DNA from: Mycolicibacter acidiphilus
GTDB taxonomy: Bacteria > Actinomycetota > Actinomycetes > Mycobacteriales > Mycobacteriaceae
Assembly: GCF_018455725.1 (NCBI RefSeq)
Contig: NZ_JAHCLR010000003.1
Span: 124,001 to 188,000 of the forward strand
Reading direction: 5' to 3'
Length of the DNA stretch: 64,000 bases
The notes beneath the pieces are model-generated. The model ran no database searches, was not told where the DNA came from, and worked only from the letters and a program-made list of their open reading frames with translations. Position numbers and translations under genes: made by a program. Every line of letters starts with the position of its first letter. The stretch's first letter is position 1. Shown here piece after piece: positions 38,053 through 46,198 of the stretch.

Positions 38053-41000
38053 CTAACTGCCGGGCTGGCCCGCGTTACCCGGGCCTCCCGAACTCCCGCC
38101 GGGCGCTCCCCCGGTGCCGCCCGCTCCGCCGCCGCCCGGGGCGCCGGGGGTGCCGTCGGGCTTGCCGTGTGCACCGCTGCCGGCGGCACCTCCGTTTCCG
38201 CCGGTGCCGCCCTGTGGACCGTTGCCGCCGCTACCGGTGGTTGCGCCGGTGCCACCGTCACCACCGTTGCCGCTCGCACCGCCCGCACCGCCGGTCCCGC
38301 CATCACCGCCGACCCCGGGGTAGAGCGACCCGCCGTACCCGGCGCCACCCGTACCTCCCGTGCCACCGGTGCCGCCCTGGCCGCCGCTACCGGCGTTGCC
38401 ACCGACTGCGCCGGTCGCCGCGCCGCCGTCGCCGCCCTTGCCGGCGGCGCCACCGGTGCCGCCGGTGCCACCGGTGGTGCCGGCCTGGTTGACCACTGCT
38501 CCCTGAGCACCAACGGCGCCGCTGCCACCGGTCCCACCGTTGCCGCCGGTGCCACCCTGACCACCGTTGCCGTTGTCGTCGATCCCTGAGACACCGCCAG
38601 CACCGCCGGCCCCAGCATCACCGCCGTGACCACCGGCACCGCCGTCGCCGGCCGCAATCACCGTGGAGCCGACGCCGCCGGCGCCACCGCTGCCGCCGCT
38701 ACCACCGTTGCCACCACTGCCGCCACTGCCGGCATGGCCGGCCTGCGCGGCCCCGCCCTGGCCACCGACGCCACCGGTGCCACCGCTGCCGCCGTGACCG
38801 CCGTCGCCGCCGACACCGGCGTTGACGGCACCGCCGGCACCTGCGTGACCTGCTCCGCCACCACCGGCGTTACCACCGTTACCACCGATGCCGCCATTGC
38901 CGGAGATGCTGCCGCCGGCCCCGCCGGCACCGCCCGCGCCACCGGAACCACCGTTGGCGCCGTTGACGCCGACGGTCAGAGCATCCGAACCCCTGCCTCC
39001 GGTACCACCATTGCCACCGGTGCCGCCGTTACCGGCCGTACCACCTGAACCACCGGCGCCACCGGCGCCGCCATCCCCGGCCTTACCCACAGCGGTGATG
39101 GTGTCGAACCCGTCACCACCCTTACCGCCGTTGCCACCGTTGGCCGTCGCCGCACCACCAGCAGCCTGCGCCCCGGTACCACCGGCCAAACCACCCGCCC
39201 CCGCCGAACCGGCGTTACCGCCGGCACCACCCTTGCCACCGTCGGCGATCAGCGACGAACTGCCGTTCGACCCATCACCACCATTGCCACCAGAACCGGC
39301 CGCACCACCCTGACCGCCGGCGCCGACCGTGCCATGGGCCGCCGCACCACCGTTGCCACCGGCACCACCCGTGCCGCCGCTGCCACCCGCACCACCGCCG
39401 CCGGCAGCGCCACCGCCGAGCACACCCGAACCACCGTCACCGCCGTTGCCGGCTGCGCCACCGGCACCACCGGTGCCGCCGTTGCCCGCGTTGGTGCCGC
39501 CGGCACCGCCGGCACCACCGTGGCCACCGTTGCCACCGTTCGGACCTGACGCACCCAGTGCCGCAGCACCATTCGCACCGTTACCGCCGTGGCCACCGGC
39601 ACCGCCAGTGCCGCCATCGCCATCGGTGCCACCACTGCCACCGGCGCCGCCATCACCACCATTGCCCGCGGTTCCGACCGCGGTCAGCGTGTCGAAGCCG
39701 TCGCCGCCCTTGCCACCGTTACCGCCCGAGGCGGTCGCATCCCCAGACGCTGCCTGGGTGCCGGTGCCACCGGCCAGACCACCAGCGCCGGCCGTGCCCG
39801 CATTGCCACCGGCGCCGCCCTTGCCGCCATCGGCGATCAGCGACGACGACCCGTTCGAACCATCGCCACCGTCACCACCGGATCCGGCCGCGCCACCGAC
39901 ACCACCGGCACCGACCGTGCCGTGCGCGGCCACACCACCGTTGCCACCGGCACCACCGGTGCCGCCGGAACCACCGGCACCTCCACCACCGGCAGCGCCA
40001 CCACCGAGCACACCCGAGCTACCGTCGCCGCCGTTGCCAGCCGCACCACCGGCACCACCGGTACCGCCGTTACCGGCAAGCGTGCCACCGGCACCGCCGA
40101 CACCACCGGCGCCACCATTGCCTCCGCCGGGACCGTTCTCACCGAGCACCGGCGTCCCGTTGGCGCCGTCACCGCCGTGGCCGCCGGCACCACCGGTGCC
40201 GCCGTTCCCGGCCGTGCCACCCGTGCCGCCGGCACCGCCGTCACCACCGTTACCGGCCGTACCCAGCGCGGTCAGGGTGTCGAAACCGTCACCACCCTTA
40301 CCGCCGTTACCACCAGAAGCCGTCGCAGCACCGCCGGCGGCCTGGTGGGCACTGGCACCGTCGAGACCACCAACACCCGCGGTGCCCGCGTTGCCACCGG
40401 CACCACCCTTGCCACCATCGGCGATCAGCGACGACGACCCATTCGAACCATCACCGCCATTACCGCCGGATCCGGCCGCACCACCGACGCCGCCGGCACC
40501 GACCGTGCCATGCGCCGAGGCGCCACCCGTGCCGCCGGCACCACCGGTGCCACCGTTACCGCCGTTGCCGCCACCGCCGAGTGCTCCACCACCGAGCACA
40601 CCCGAGCCACCGTCGCCGCCGTTGCCGGCCGCACCACCGGCACCACCGGCACCGCCATTGCCGGAAGTCGTGCCCGCCGCACCGCCGGCACCACCGGCAC
40701 CGCCGTTGCCACCGTTCGGGCCGGAAACCCCCAGCGCCGCCGCCCCGCCGGCACCGTTACCGCCGGCACCACCGGCACCACCGGTACCGCCGTTGCCGGT
40801 GAGGCCGCCGGTGCCGCCGGCGCCACCCGCGCCACCATTGCCGGCGGTGCCCACAGCGGTCAGTGTGTCGAACCCGTCACCGCCCTTACCGCCGTCACCG
40901 CCGTCGCCGACCGCACCGCCGGCGGCCTGGCTGACGCCGGCACCGTTGAAGCCGCCCACTCCGGCACTACCCGCGTTGCCACCCGCACCGCCCGCGCCGC

Positions 41001-42156
41001 CGTTGGGGATCAGCGACGACGACCCGTCGGACCCGTCACCACCATCGCCACCGGAGCCCGCAGCACCGCCGGTACCACCGGCACCGGTCACACCGAGGAT
41101 CGCAACGCCGCCCTTGCCACCGTTACCGCCGACACCGCCGTTACCCCCGTGGCCGCCGGCACCGGTCACCAGGCCGCTATTGCCGCCGAGCACACCCGAA
41201 CCACCGGAGCCGCCCTCGCCGCCCGCGCCACCCGCGCCACCGGCGCCGGCGTCACCGATCCAGTTCTTGCTCGCACCGCCGTTGCCGCCGTTGCCGCCGT
41301 CACCGGCGTTGGTGCCGGCCTGTCCCAGCGCTGCCAGGCCGTCATAGCCGTGCCCACCGCCACCGCCCGCACCGCCGGCGCCACCGTTGGCGAACAGCCA
41401 GCCGACCCCGTCGCCGCCGTTGCCGCCGTCGCCGGCGTCGGTGCCGGCCTGCCCGACAACGATGTTGTGGTAGCCGGCGCCACCTTCGCCGCCGGCGCCG
41501 CCGATCCCCATCCAGGTACCGCCGGTGCCGCCGTCGGCACCGTCACCGCCGTTGACTCCGGTCAGGATGCTGTCGTAACCGTCACCGCCGGCACCGCCGT
41601 TACCGAACATGCCGGCGTTACCGCCGGCCGTGGCCGCAACCCCGGGCAGCAGGCTGTCGTAGCCGTCGCCGCCGTCACCGAACAGCCATCCGGCGTTGCC
41701 GCCGGCGATCCCGGGCAGCAGGCTGTCGGCGCCGTTGCCGATCACGTAGCCCATGCCCATCGAGTTGATGATCGTGTCGATGAAGATGCCGGTCGGGCTG
41801 GTGATCCAGTCCTGCATCATGGTGTGCATCGGCTGGTAGAACCAGTCGTCGACCAGGCCGGAGACCGTGATCGGGTCGGCCGCGAACGACCCGGACAGCG
41901 CCGCCTCGGCGCCGGAACCGTCCAGCCATGACCAGTCCCACCCGGTCTCGGCGAGCCCGCCGGTGTCGGCGGGCACGGAGATCGAACCGAGCAGGTCCTG
42001 CAGCCAGTCCAGCTCACCGTCGGCCTGTGCCACCGGCGCAGCGGCCAGCGGCGACAGTCCGAACGCCAGGAACGCGCCGATCACGGTGCCCGCACCTGCC
42101 GTGCGACGCCGAGTGGATCGAGCGCCCTGTGCTGCGCCTCGCTTGCAGTGGCCCAT
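38053..42156 (-). CDS. PGRS repeat protein without a PE domain
   Basis: 1367 aa, about 85% glycine-rich repeats (GGxGG, GNGG, GAGG) with periodic DGGDGGDGSNGSSSLI and GGKGGDGFDTLTA modules. Instead of a PE domain it has a basic, arginine-rich start (ARSTRRRTAG), a hydrophobic stretch and VAQADG, a signal peptide with an AxA-like cleavage site. A unique region to about residue 130 follows (DWLQDLLGSI, DWFYQPMHTMMQDW). ATG 42156 follows GGGGAG closely; the ATG at 42198 lacks this. Likely secreted or surface-exposed. Function unknown. Confidence 0.9.
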   Translation of the reverse strand: MGHCKRGAAQGARSTRRRTAGAGTVIGAFLAFGLSPLAAAPVAQADGELDWLQDLLGSISVPADTGGLAETGWDWSWLDGSGAEAALSGSFAADPITVSGLVDDWFYQPMHTMMQDWITSPTGIFIDTIINSMGMGYVIGNGADSLLPGIAGGNAGWLFGDGGDGYDSLLPGVAATAGGNAGMFGNGGAGGDGYDSILTGVNGGDGADGGTGGTWMGIGGAGGEGGAGYHNIVVGQAGTDAGDGGNGGDGVGWLFANGGAGGAGGGGGHGYDGLAALGQAGTNAGDGGNGGNGGASKNWIGDAGAGGAGGAGGEGGSGGSGVLGGNSGLVTGAGGHGGNGGVGGNGGKGGVAILGVTGAGGTGGAAGSGGDGGDGSDGSSSLIPNGGAGGAGGNAGSAGVGGFNGAGVSQAAGGAVGDGGDGGKGGDGFDTLTAVGTAGNGGAGGAGGTGGLTGNGGTGGAGGAGGNGAGGAAALGVSGPNGGNGGAGGAGGAAGTTSGNGGAGGAGGAAGNGGDGGSGVLGGGALGGGGNGGNGGTGGAGGTGGASAHGTVGAGGVGGAAGSGGNGGDGSNGSSSLIADGGKGGAGGNAGTAGVGGLDGASAHQAAGGAATASGGNGGKGGDGFDTLTALGTAGNGGDGGAGGTGGTAGNGGTGGAGGHGGDGANGTPVLGENGPGGGNGGAGGVGGAGGTLAGNGGTGGAGGAAGNGGDGSSGVLGGGAAGGGGAGGSGGTGGAGGNGGVAAHGTVGAGGVGGAAGSGGDGGDGSNGSSSLIADGGKGGAGGNAGTAGAGGLAGGTGTQAASGDATASGGNGGKGGDGFDTLTAVGTAGNGGDGGAGGSGGTDGDGGTGGAGGHGGNGANGAAALGASGPNGGNGGHGGAGGAGGTNAGNGGTGGAGGAAGNGGDGGSGVLGGGAAGGGGAGGSGGTGGAGGNGGAAAHGTVGAGGQGGAAGSGGNGGDGSNGSSSLIADGGKGGAGGNAGSAGAGGLAGGTGAQAAGGAATANGGNGGKGGDGFDTITAVGKAGDGGAGGAGGSGGTAGNGGTGGNGGTGGRGSDALTVGVNGANGGSGGAGGAGGAGGSISGNGGIGGNGGNAGGGGAGHAGAGGAVNAGVGGDGGHGGSGGTGGVGGQGGAAQAGHAGSGGSGGNGGSGGSGGAGGVGSTVIAAGDGGAGGHGGDAGAGGAGGVSGIDDNGNGGQGGTGGNGGTGGSGAVGAQGAVVNQAGTTGGTGGTGGAAGKGGDGGAATGAVGGNAGSGGQGGTGGTGGTGGAGYGGSLYPGVGGDGGTGGAGGASGNGGDGGTGATTGSGGNGPQGGTGGNGGAAGSGAHGKPDGTPGAPGGGGAGGTGGAPGGSSGGPGNAGQPGS
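39101..41016. repeat. 588-bp higher-order repeat within the PGRS gene
   Basis: The anchor GTGTCGAA recurs at 39101, 39689, 40277 and 40865, exactly 588 bp apart each time. A second anchor TCGGCGATCAG recurs at 39242, 39830 and 40418, and a variant (TTGGGGATCAG) at 41003, 585 bp on. So about four 196-residue modules lie in tandem, each made of smaller glycine repeats. Confidence 0.9.
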
Positions 42157-42332
42157 GTGCGACTCCCCGCATGTTGGTTCCGGTGTGACGGCCAACACGG
42201 TAGCAAAGCTTGCGATTAGCTGGGAAATCGCTCAGTCGTCAATTGGAGTCGTCGCAATGACGCACAGATTTTCAACGAAAGATGCCCACTATTCCACAAA
42301 GAGGAACTGTCGGGCGGACACGGCCGCCGGAA

Positions 42333-43007
42333 TCAGGCGGTGAGCACCGCGTCCAGCGCGGAGTAGAACAGGCCGAGCCCGTCGTCGGACGGGCCGGTCA
42401 GCGCTTCGGTGGCGTGCTCGGGGTGCGGCATCAGCCCCACGATGCGTCCGTTGGCCGAACTCACACCGGCGATGTCGCGCATCGAACCGTTGATGTTGTC
42501 CAGGTAGCGGAACACCACCCGGCCCTCGCCCTCCAGCTCGTCGAGCACGGCTTCGGAGGCGACGTAGCGGCCCTCACCGGATTTCAGCGGGATCAGCAGG
42601 TCGGCGTCGGCGTCGAACCGCGACGTCCACGCCGTCGACGTCGAGGCGACCCGCAGCCAGACGTCCCGGCAGACGAAGTGCAGGCCGATGTTGCGGGTCA
42701 GCGCGCCCGGCAGCAGCCCGGCCTCGCAGAGCACCTGGAATCCGTTGCAGATGCCCAGCACCGGCATGCCCTTGGCCGCGGCCGAGACGACCTCGCCCAT
42801 CACCGGGGCGAACCGGGCGATGGCGCCGCAGCGCAGGTAGTCGCCGTAGGAGAATCCGCCGGGCACGACGACGGCGTCGACGCCCTTCAGGTCGGCGTCG
42901 CCGTGCCAGAGGCTGACGGCCTCGGCGCCGACGGCGCGGACCGCACGGGCGGCGTCGACGTCGTCGAGGGTGCCGGGGAAGGTGATGACGCCGACGCGGG
43001 CGGTCAC
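42333..43007 (-). CDS. purQ: Phosphoribosylformylglycinamidine synthase, glutaminase subunit PurQ
   Basis: 224 aa class I glutamine amidotransferase. The nucleophile Cys lies in [11 protein letters not shown] near residue 86 and the His/Glu pair in MPHPEHATE near 195. It supplies ammonia to PurL. The ATG overlaps the purS stop by four bases. Confidence 0.96.
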   Translation of the reverse strand: MTARVGVITFPGTLDDVDAARAVRAVGAEAVSLWHGDADLKGVDAVVVPGGFSYGDYLRCGAIARFAPVMGEVVSAAAKGMPVLGICNGFQVLCEAGLLPGALTRNIGLHFVCRDVWLRVASTSTAWTSRFDADADLLIPLKSGEGRYVASEAVLDELEGEGRVVFRYLDNINGSMRDIAGVSSANGRIVGLMPHPEHATEALTGPSDDGLGLFYSALDAVLTA

Positions 43008-43243
43008 CGGTTCTCCCGGGTCACGGTCCAGTCCTCGATGACCGTGTTGGCCAGCAGCGATTCGGCGATCTCGGCCAGCGCGTCGTCGCTGATCGAGTCG
43101 TCGACTTCGAGTTCGAATCGCTTGCCCTGCCGCACGTCGGCGACGCCGGCGTGCCCGAGTCGGGCCAGCGCGCCGACGATCGCCTGCCCCTGCGGGTCGA
43201 GGATCTCGGCTTTGGGCATGACGTGCACAACCACCCGGGCCAC
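43004..43243 (-). CDS. purS: Phosphoribosylformylglycinamidine synthase subunit PurS
   Basis: 79 aa, the normal PurS length from GTG 43243. [19 protein letters not shown] and [11 protein letters not shown] are the family pattern. It bridges PurL and PurQ. The frame is open upstream but the extra residues are not PurS-like. It follows the lysis-like cassette by 70 bp on the same strand. Confidence 0.94.
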   Translation of the reverse strand: MARVVVHVMPKAEILDPQGQAIVGALARLGHAGVADVRQGKRFELEVDDSISDDALAEIAESLLANTVIEDWTVTRENR

Positions 43244-43313
43244 GCGCGGCTCCCTACTGTCGACTGCGGATTGGTCGGCGTCAACGATACCGGCGGGGTG
43301 TTCGCCGAGCAGA

Positions 43314-44147
43314 TCACACACTGATATCGGCGGTCTGCGCCGCGATCTGGCGGATTCTGTTGACGACGGTCGGCACGAACGGCCCGTAGTGGAAGTGCGG
43401 CGCGTTGGCTCCCGCCGCGGCGAACGTCAACCCGTTGATGATCGCCTCGACCGTGGCGACCGGGGTGAACAGGTCCTCGGCGATCTCGGCGACGTCGATC
43501 ACCGTCGCCGTCTGAACGATGTTGTAGATGTTGGTCTCCACCCGGCCGGGCGCCGCCTCGTCATGCCACGGGTCCGCCCCGACCGGCGCGCTGGCGTACA
43601 GGTCACCGTCGAGCGCGAAGCTGTAGAGGAAGTCCGGGGTCTGCGCGGGCGTGAGGTCCGCCGGCCCGGCGATGCCCCCGGTGACCACACCGTCGAGGTC
43701 GGTCGGCAGCGGCGCCCCGGCCAGCAGGTTGCCGTTGGCGATGCCCGGGCAGCGCAGCGGATCGCCGAAGTTGAAGATCGCCGCCACGTCGGGCAGGCGG
43801 TCGTGGATGACGCCATCCGCGGCCAGTAGGTCCAGCGACCAGACCACGTCGGTGACGATCGCGCCCTGGCTGTACCCGCACAGCACGATCGGCCCCGGCG
43901 TACTGCGGATGGCGGCGACGAGGTTCTCCCGCCCGCCCTGCACGCTGGGCGCCATCGGGTAGACGGCGGCGGGGTAGTTGATCGGGAACCAGTTCACCGG
44001 CGAGGTCGCCGCCAGCCCGTCGAGTTTGTCGGCGACGATCTGCCAGGGTGACGGCATCAGCGCCTGCGCGACCTGCACCGGGAACTGGTTCGGATCGGTC
44101 GGCCCGGCCTGCCCGGTGCCGCCGACGGTGAACAGTGCCAGGGTCAC
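43314..44147 (-). CDS. Lysin-B-like serine esterase (cutinase-fold)
   Basis: 277 aa. FTVGGTGQ near the start, NYPAAVYPM and the serine elbow CGYSQGA (Ser93) match the alpha/beta hydrolase fold shared by mycobacteriophage lysin B and cutinases. A C-terminal FHYGPF offers the catalytic His. Lysin B cleaves mycolyl ester bonds of arabinogalactan. There is no signal peptide, as in phage lysins. GTG 44147 overlaps the upstream stop (GTGA). Third gene of a phage-like cassette. A cellular PE-PPE-type esterase is the alternative. Confidence 0.75.
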   Translation of the reverse strand: MTLALFTVGGTGQAGPTDPNQFPVQVAQALMPSPWQIVADKLDGLAATSPVNWFPINYPAAVYPMAPSVQGGRENLVAAIRSTPGPIVLCGYSQGAIVTDVVWSLDLLAADGVIHDRLPDVAAIFNFGDPLRCPGIANGNLLAGAPLPTDLDGVVTGGIAGPADLTPAQTPDFLYSFALDGDLYASAPVGADPWHDEAAPGRVETNIYNIVQTATVIDVAEIAEDLFTPVATVEAIINGLTFAAAGANAPHFHYGPFVPTVVNRIRQIAAQTADISV

Positions 44148-44494
44148 TTCTGCCCTTTGTAGTTCACCGAGTTGATCTCGTCGTCGTTGATGTGCGGGTT
44201 CTGCGTGAGCACCCACTTGGTGAGCGTGAAGACGCAGTCCCACAGGTCGTAGTCGTTGCCATCGGCGAGTTTCTGCTTGCGGGTGAGCAGCTTGGCCATG
44301 CTGGTCGCCTGGTCCAGCAGCGACGGCGACGCGTTGGCGCCCTCGGGGAAGGCGTAGTCCTTACTCAGCCCGAACATGTTGGCGTCGTAGAACATCGCCG
44401 CCTGCCGGTAACCGAGGATCTGCCCGACGAAGTTGGTTCCGTCGAGTTTGTCGGACACCGTCTGCGCGGTCGCGTCGACGTTCGGATCGGTCAT
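44144..44494 (-). CDS. Unknown protein of the lysis-like cassette
   Basis: 116 aa. I do not recognise it. It is soluble-looking with no membrane segment, so it is not an ordinary holin, and is acidic/helical with the motif GNDYDLWDCVFTLTKWVL near residue 80. AGGAGG lies 6 bases before the ATG. It sits 10 bp after the GH25-type gene and overlaps the esterase gene by four bases, so all three are co-translated. Confidence 0.8.
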   Translation of the reverse strand: MTDPNVDATAQTVSDKLDGTNFVGQILGYRQAAMFYDANMFGLSKDYAFPEGANASPSLLDQATSMAKLLTRKQKLADGNDYDLWDCVFTLTKWVLTQNPHINDDEINSVNYKGQK

Positions 44495-44504
44495 GGCCTG
44501 CCTC

Positions 44505-45338
44505 CTAGTGGTTTTCGCTCTCGACGTCGTTCTTCACCGCGGCCAGTGCGTCGACGACGGTAAGGTTCTGCCCCTTGCTGTTCTGTCCAAGTTGCGGCCA
44601 GCCGGCCAAACCCGGTCCGCGCAACTGGGTCTGGATGTCCAGCACCGCATTGAGCAGTTGCAGCTGTTGCTCATCGGTGAGCGCCATCAGTGGTCCTCCT
44701 GTTCCCAGCAAACGATGCAGATCTGACACGGTTCCGCGGAAGGCGTCGGCGTCGCAGACCAGACCGGCGACCTGCGCCTGGTCGGTGAACTGCAGGATCG
44801 CCGGGGTGGCGCCGCCGTAGGCGTTCCAGCCCGGCCACGACGAGCCCGGGTAAAGCACTGAGGCATAACCGGTTCCGGCGACGTAGTCCGAGGCGATCAA
44901 CCCGACGACCTCGGAGATGTCCGGCGAACCGATGTCCTGCCAGTACCAGTGCGGGATATAGGACAGCCGCATATTGACCCCGGCGGCCACGAACGCCCGC
45001 CACACCGCCCAGAAGTTGTCGATGTCGCCACCGAGGTCCTCGAAGTCGAGCATGCAGGGCACTTTCGGGTCGCCGGCGTTGGACAGATACGTCGCGGCCT
45101 GCTGCGCGGCGTCATTGGTGGTGACGTAGTGGTAGCCGACGACGATGTTCTTGGTGGACTTCGCCCACGACAGCACCGTCGGCCAGTAGGGGTCGGTGAA
45201 ATAGTTCCCCTGCGACACCTTGTGTTCGATGAACGTGAAGCCCTCACGGATGATCTCGTTCAACACGGGCACTATCGTCGCGGGCGCCCGGCCACCCCAG
45301 TTGTCGTTGGACAGGTCGACGCCGTACAGCGGATTCAC
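44505..45338 (-). CDS. GH25-type lysozyme-like endolysin
   Basis: 277 aa. The first 200 residues read as a GH25 muramidase barrel: GVDLSND with an N-terminal Asp (Asp8), VVGYHYV, and the catalytic-type D-x-E in MLDFED (Asp98, Glu100). The C-terminal about 60 residues (LTDEQQLQLLNAVLDIQTQL, LGQNSKGQNLTVVDALAA) resemble the tail of mycobacteriophage lysin A proteins. GTG 45338 follows GGGAGG closely. No signal peptide. First gene of the cassette. Confidence 0.8.
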   Translation of the reverse strand: MNPLYGVDLSNDNWGGRAPATIVPVLNEIIREGFTFIEHKVSQGNYFTDPYWPTVLSWAKSTKNIVVGYHYVTTNDAAQQAATYLSNAGDPKVPCMLDFEDLGGDIDNFWAVWRAFVAAGVNMRLSYIPHWYWQDIGSPDISEVVGLIASDYVAGTGYASVLYPGSSWPGWNAYGGATPAILQFTDQAQVAGLVCDADAFRGTVSDLHRLLGTGGPLMALTDEQQLQLLNAVLDIQTQLRGPGLAGWPQLGQNSKGQNLTVVDALAAVKNDVESENH

Positions 45339-45459
45339 AGTCCTCCCGTCCGGGCTCGTGATTGCTGAAAGTCTACGTCTGCGAGCAGGATTCGTCATCC
45401 CCGACGCATCCGGCGAGTCCGGCTGCGGCCGTCCATCGCCGCGGCGCACAATCGAAGGT

Positions 45460-46098
45460 ATGCAACTGACCCACTTCGGCCACTCCTGTCTGCTCGCCGA
45501 CTTCGGTGGCACCGCGATGCTGTTCGACCCGGGGAACTTCTCGCACGGCTTCGAGGGGATCACCGGTCTTTCGGCCATCCTCATCACCCATCAGCACCCC
45601 GATCACGTCGACGTGGAACGGTTGCCGGCACTGCTGGACGCCAACCCCGGCGCGGCGCTCTACGCCGACCCGCAGACCGCCGCCCAGCTGGGGCCGCCGT
45701 GGCGCGCGGTGCATGCCGGGGACCTGTTCAGCGTCGGGGATCTGGTGGTGCGCGGCGCCGGCGGTGAGCACGCGGTGATCCACCCGGAACTGCCGCTGAT
45801 CGACAACATCTCGTATCTGATCGGCGATGCTGAACATCCGGCCCGGTTCATGCACCCTGGCGACGCGCTGTTCGTGCCGGATGAGCCGGTGGATGTGCTG
45901 GCGACTCCGGCGGCGGCGCCGTGGATGAAGATCTCCGAGGCCGTCGACTACCTGCGGGCGGTGGCGCCGGCGCGGGCGGTCCCGATCCACCAGGCGATCA
46001 TCGCCGCCGAGGCCCGCGGCATCTATCACGGCCGGCTCGCGGAGATGGGCCGCACCGACTTTCAGGTGCTGCCGGCGGAGGACGCCGTCACGTTCTGA
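45460..46098 (+). CDS. MBL-fold metallo-hydrolase (UPF0173/Rv0786c-like)
   Basis: 212 aa metallo-beta-lactamase-fold hydrolase. LTHFGHSCLL starts the fold, THQHPDHVD is the H-x-H-x-D-H metal motif near residue 46, and FMHPGDALF and VPIHQ give further ligands. The substrate is unknown. ATG 45460 follows GAAGG. It is divergent from the lysis-like cassette. Confidence 0.9.
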   Translation: MQLTHFGHSCLLADFGGTAMLFDPGNFSHGFEGITGLSAILITHQHPDHVDVERLPALLDANPGAALYADPQTAAQLGPPWRAVHAGDLFSVGDLVVRGAGGEHAVIHPELPLIDNISYLIGDAEHPARFMHPGDALFVPDEPVDVLATPAAAPWMKISEAVDYLRAVAPARAVPIHQAIIAAEARGIYHGRLAEMGRTDFQVLPAEDAVTF

Positions 46099-46116
46099 TC
46101 TCCCGCCCACCCCGCC

Positions 46117-46178
46117 GAACGTGAACGTAGGCGCACGCTCGGCCGTCGAACGTGAACGTAGGCGCCCGCTCGGCGCAG
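46117..46178. repeat. 31-bp direct repeat between convergent genes
   Basis: GAACGTGAACGTAGGCGC begins at 46117 and again at 46148. The two 31-bp units differ at few positions (GCGCACGCTCGGCCGTC versus GCGCCCGCTCGGCG). They lie between the convergent MBL and FAD genes and could be part of a terminator region. No gene here. Confidence 0.75.
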
Positions 46179-46198
46179 AGAAAAGGACGCGAGGGCGC

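Noticed and set aside
39329-41347. Long proline/alanine-rich open frame on the plus strand across the PGRS gene
   Set aside because: It is the antisense reading of GGN glycine codons (CCN proline), a known artefact of PGRS DNA, with no ribosome site.
38053-42156. PE_PGRS protein
   Set aside because: The N-terminus has no PE motif or YxxxE signal; it is a signal-peptide-like sequence instead.
43314-45338. Full prophage
   Set aside because: Only three lysis-like genes occur; no integrase, structural or replication genes and no att-like repeats were seen around them.
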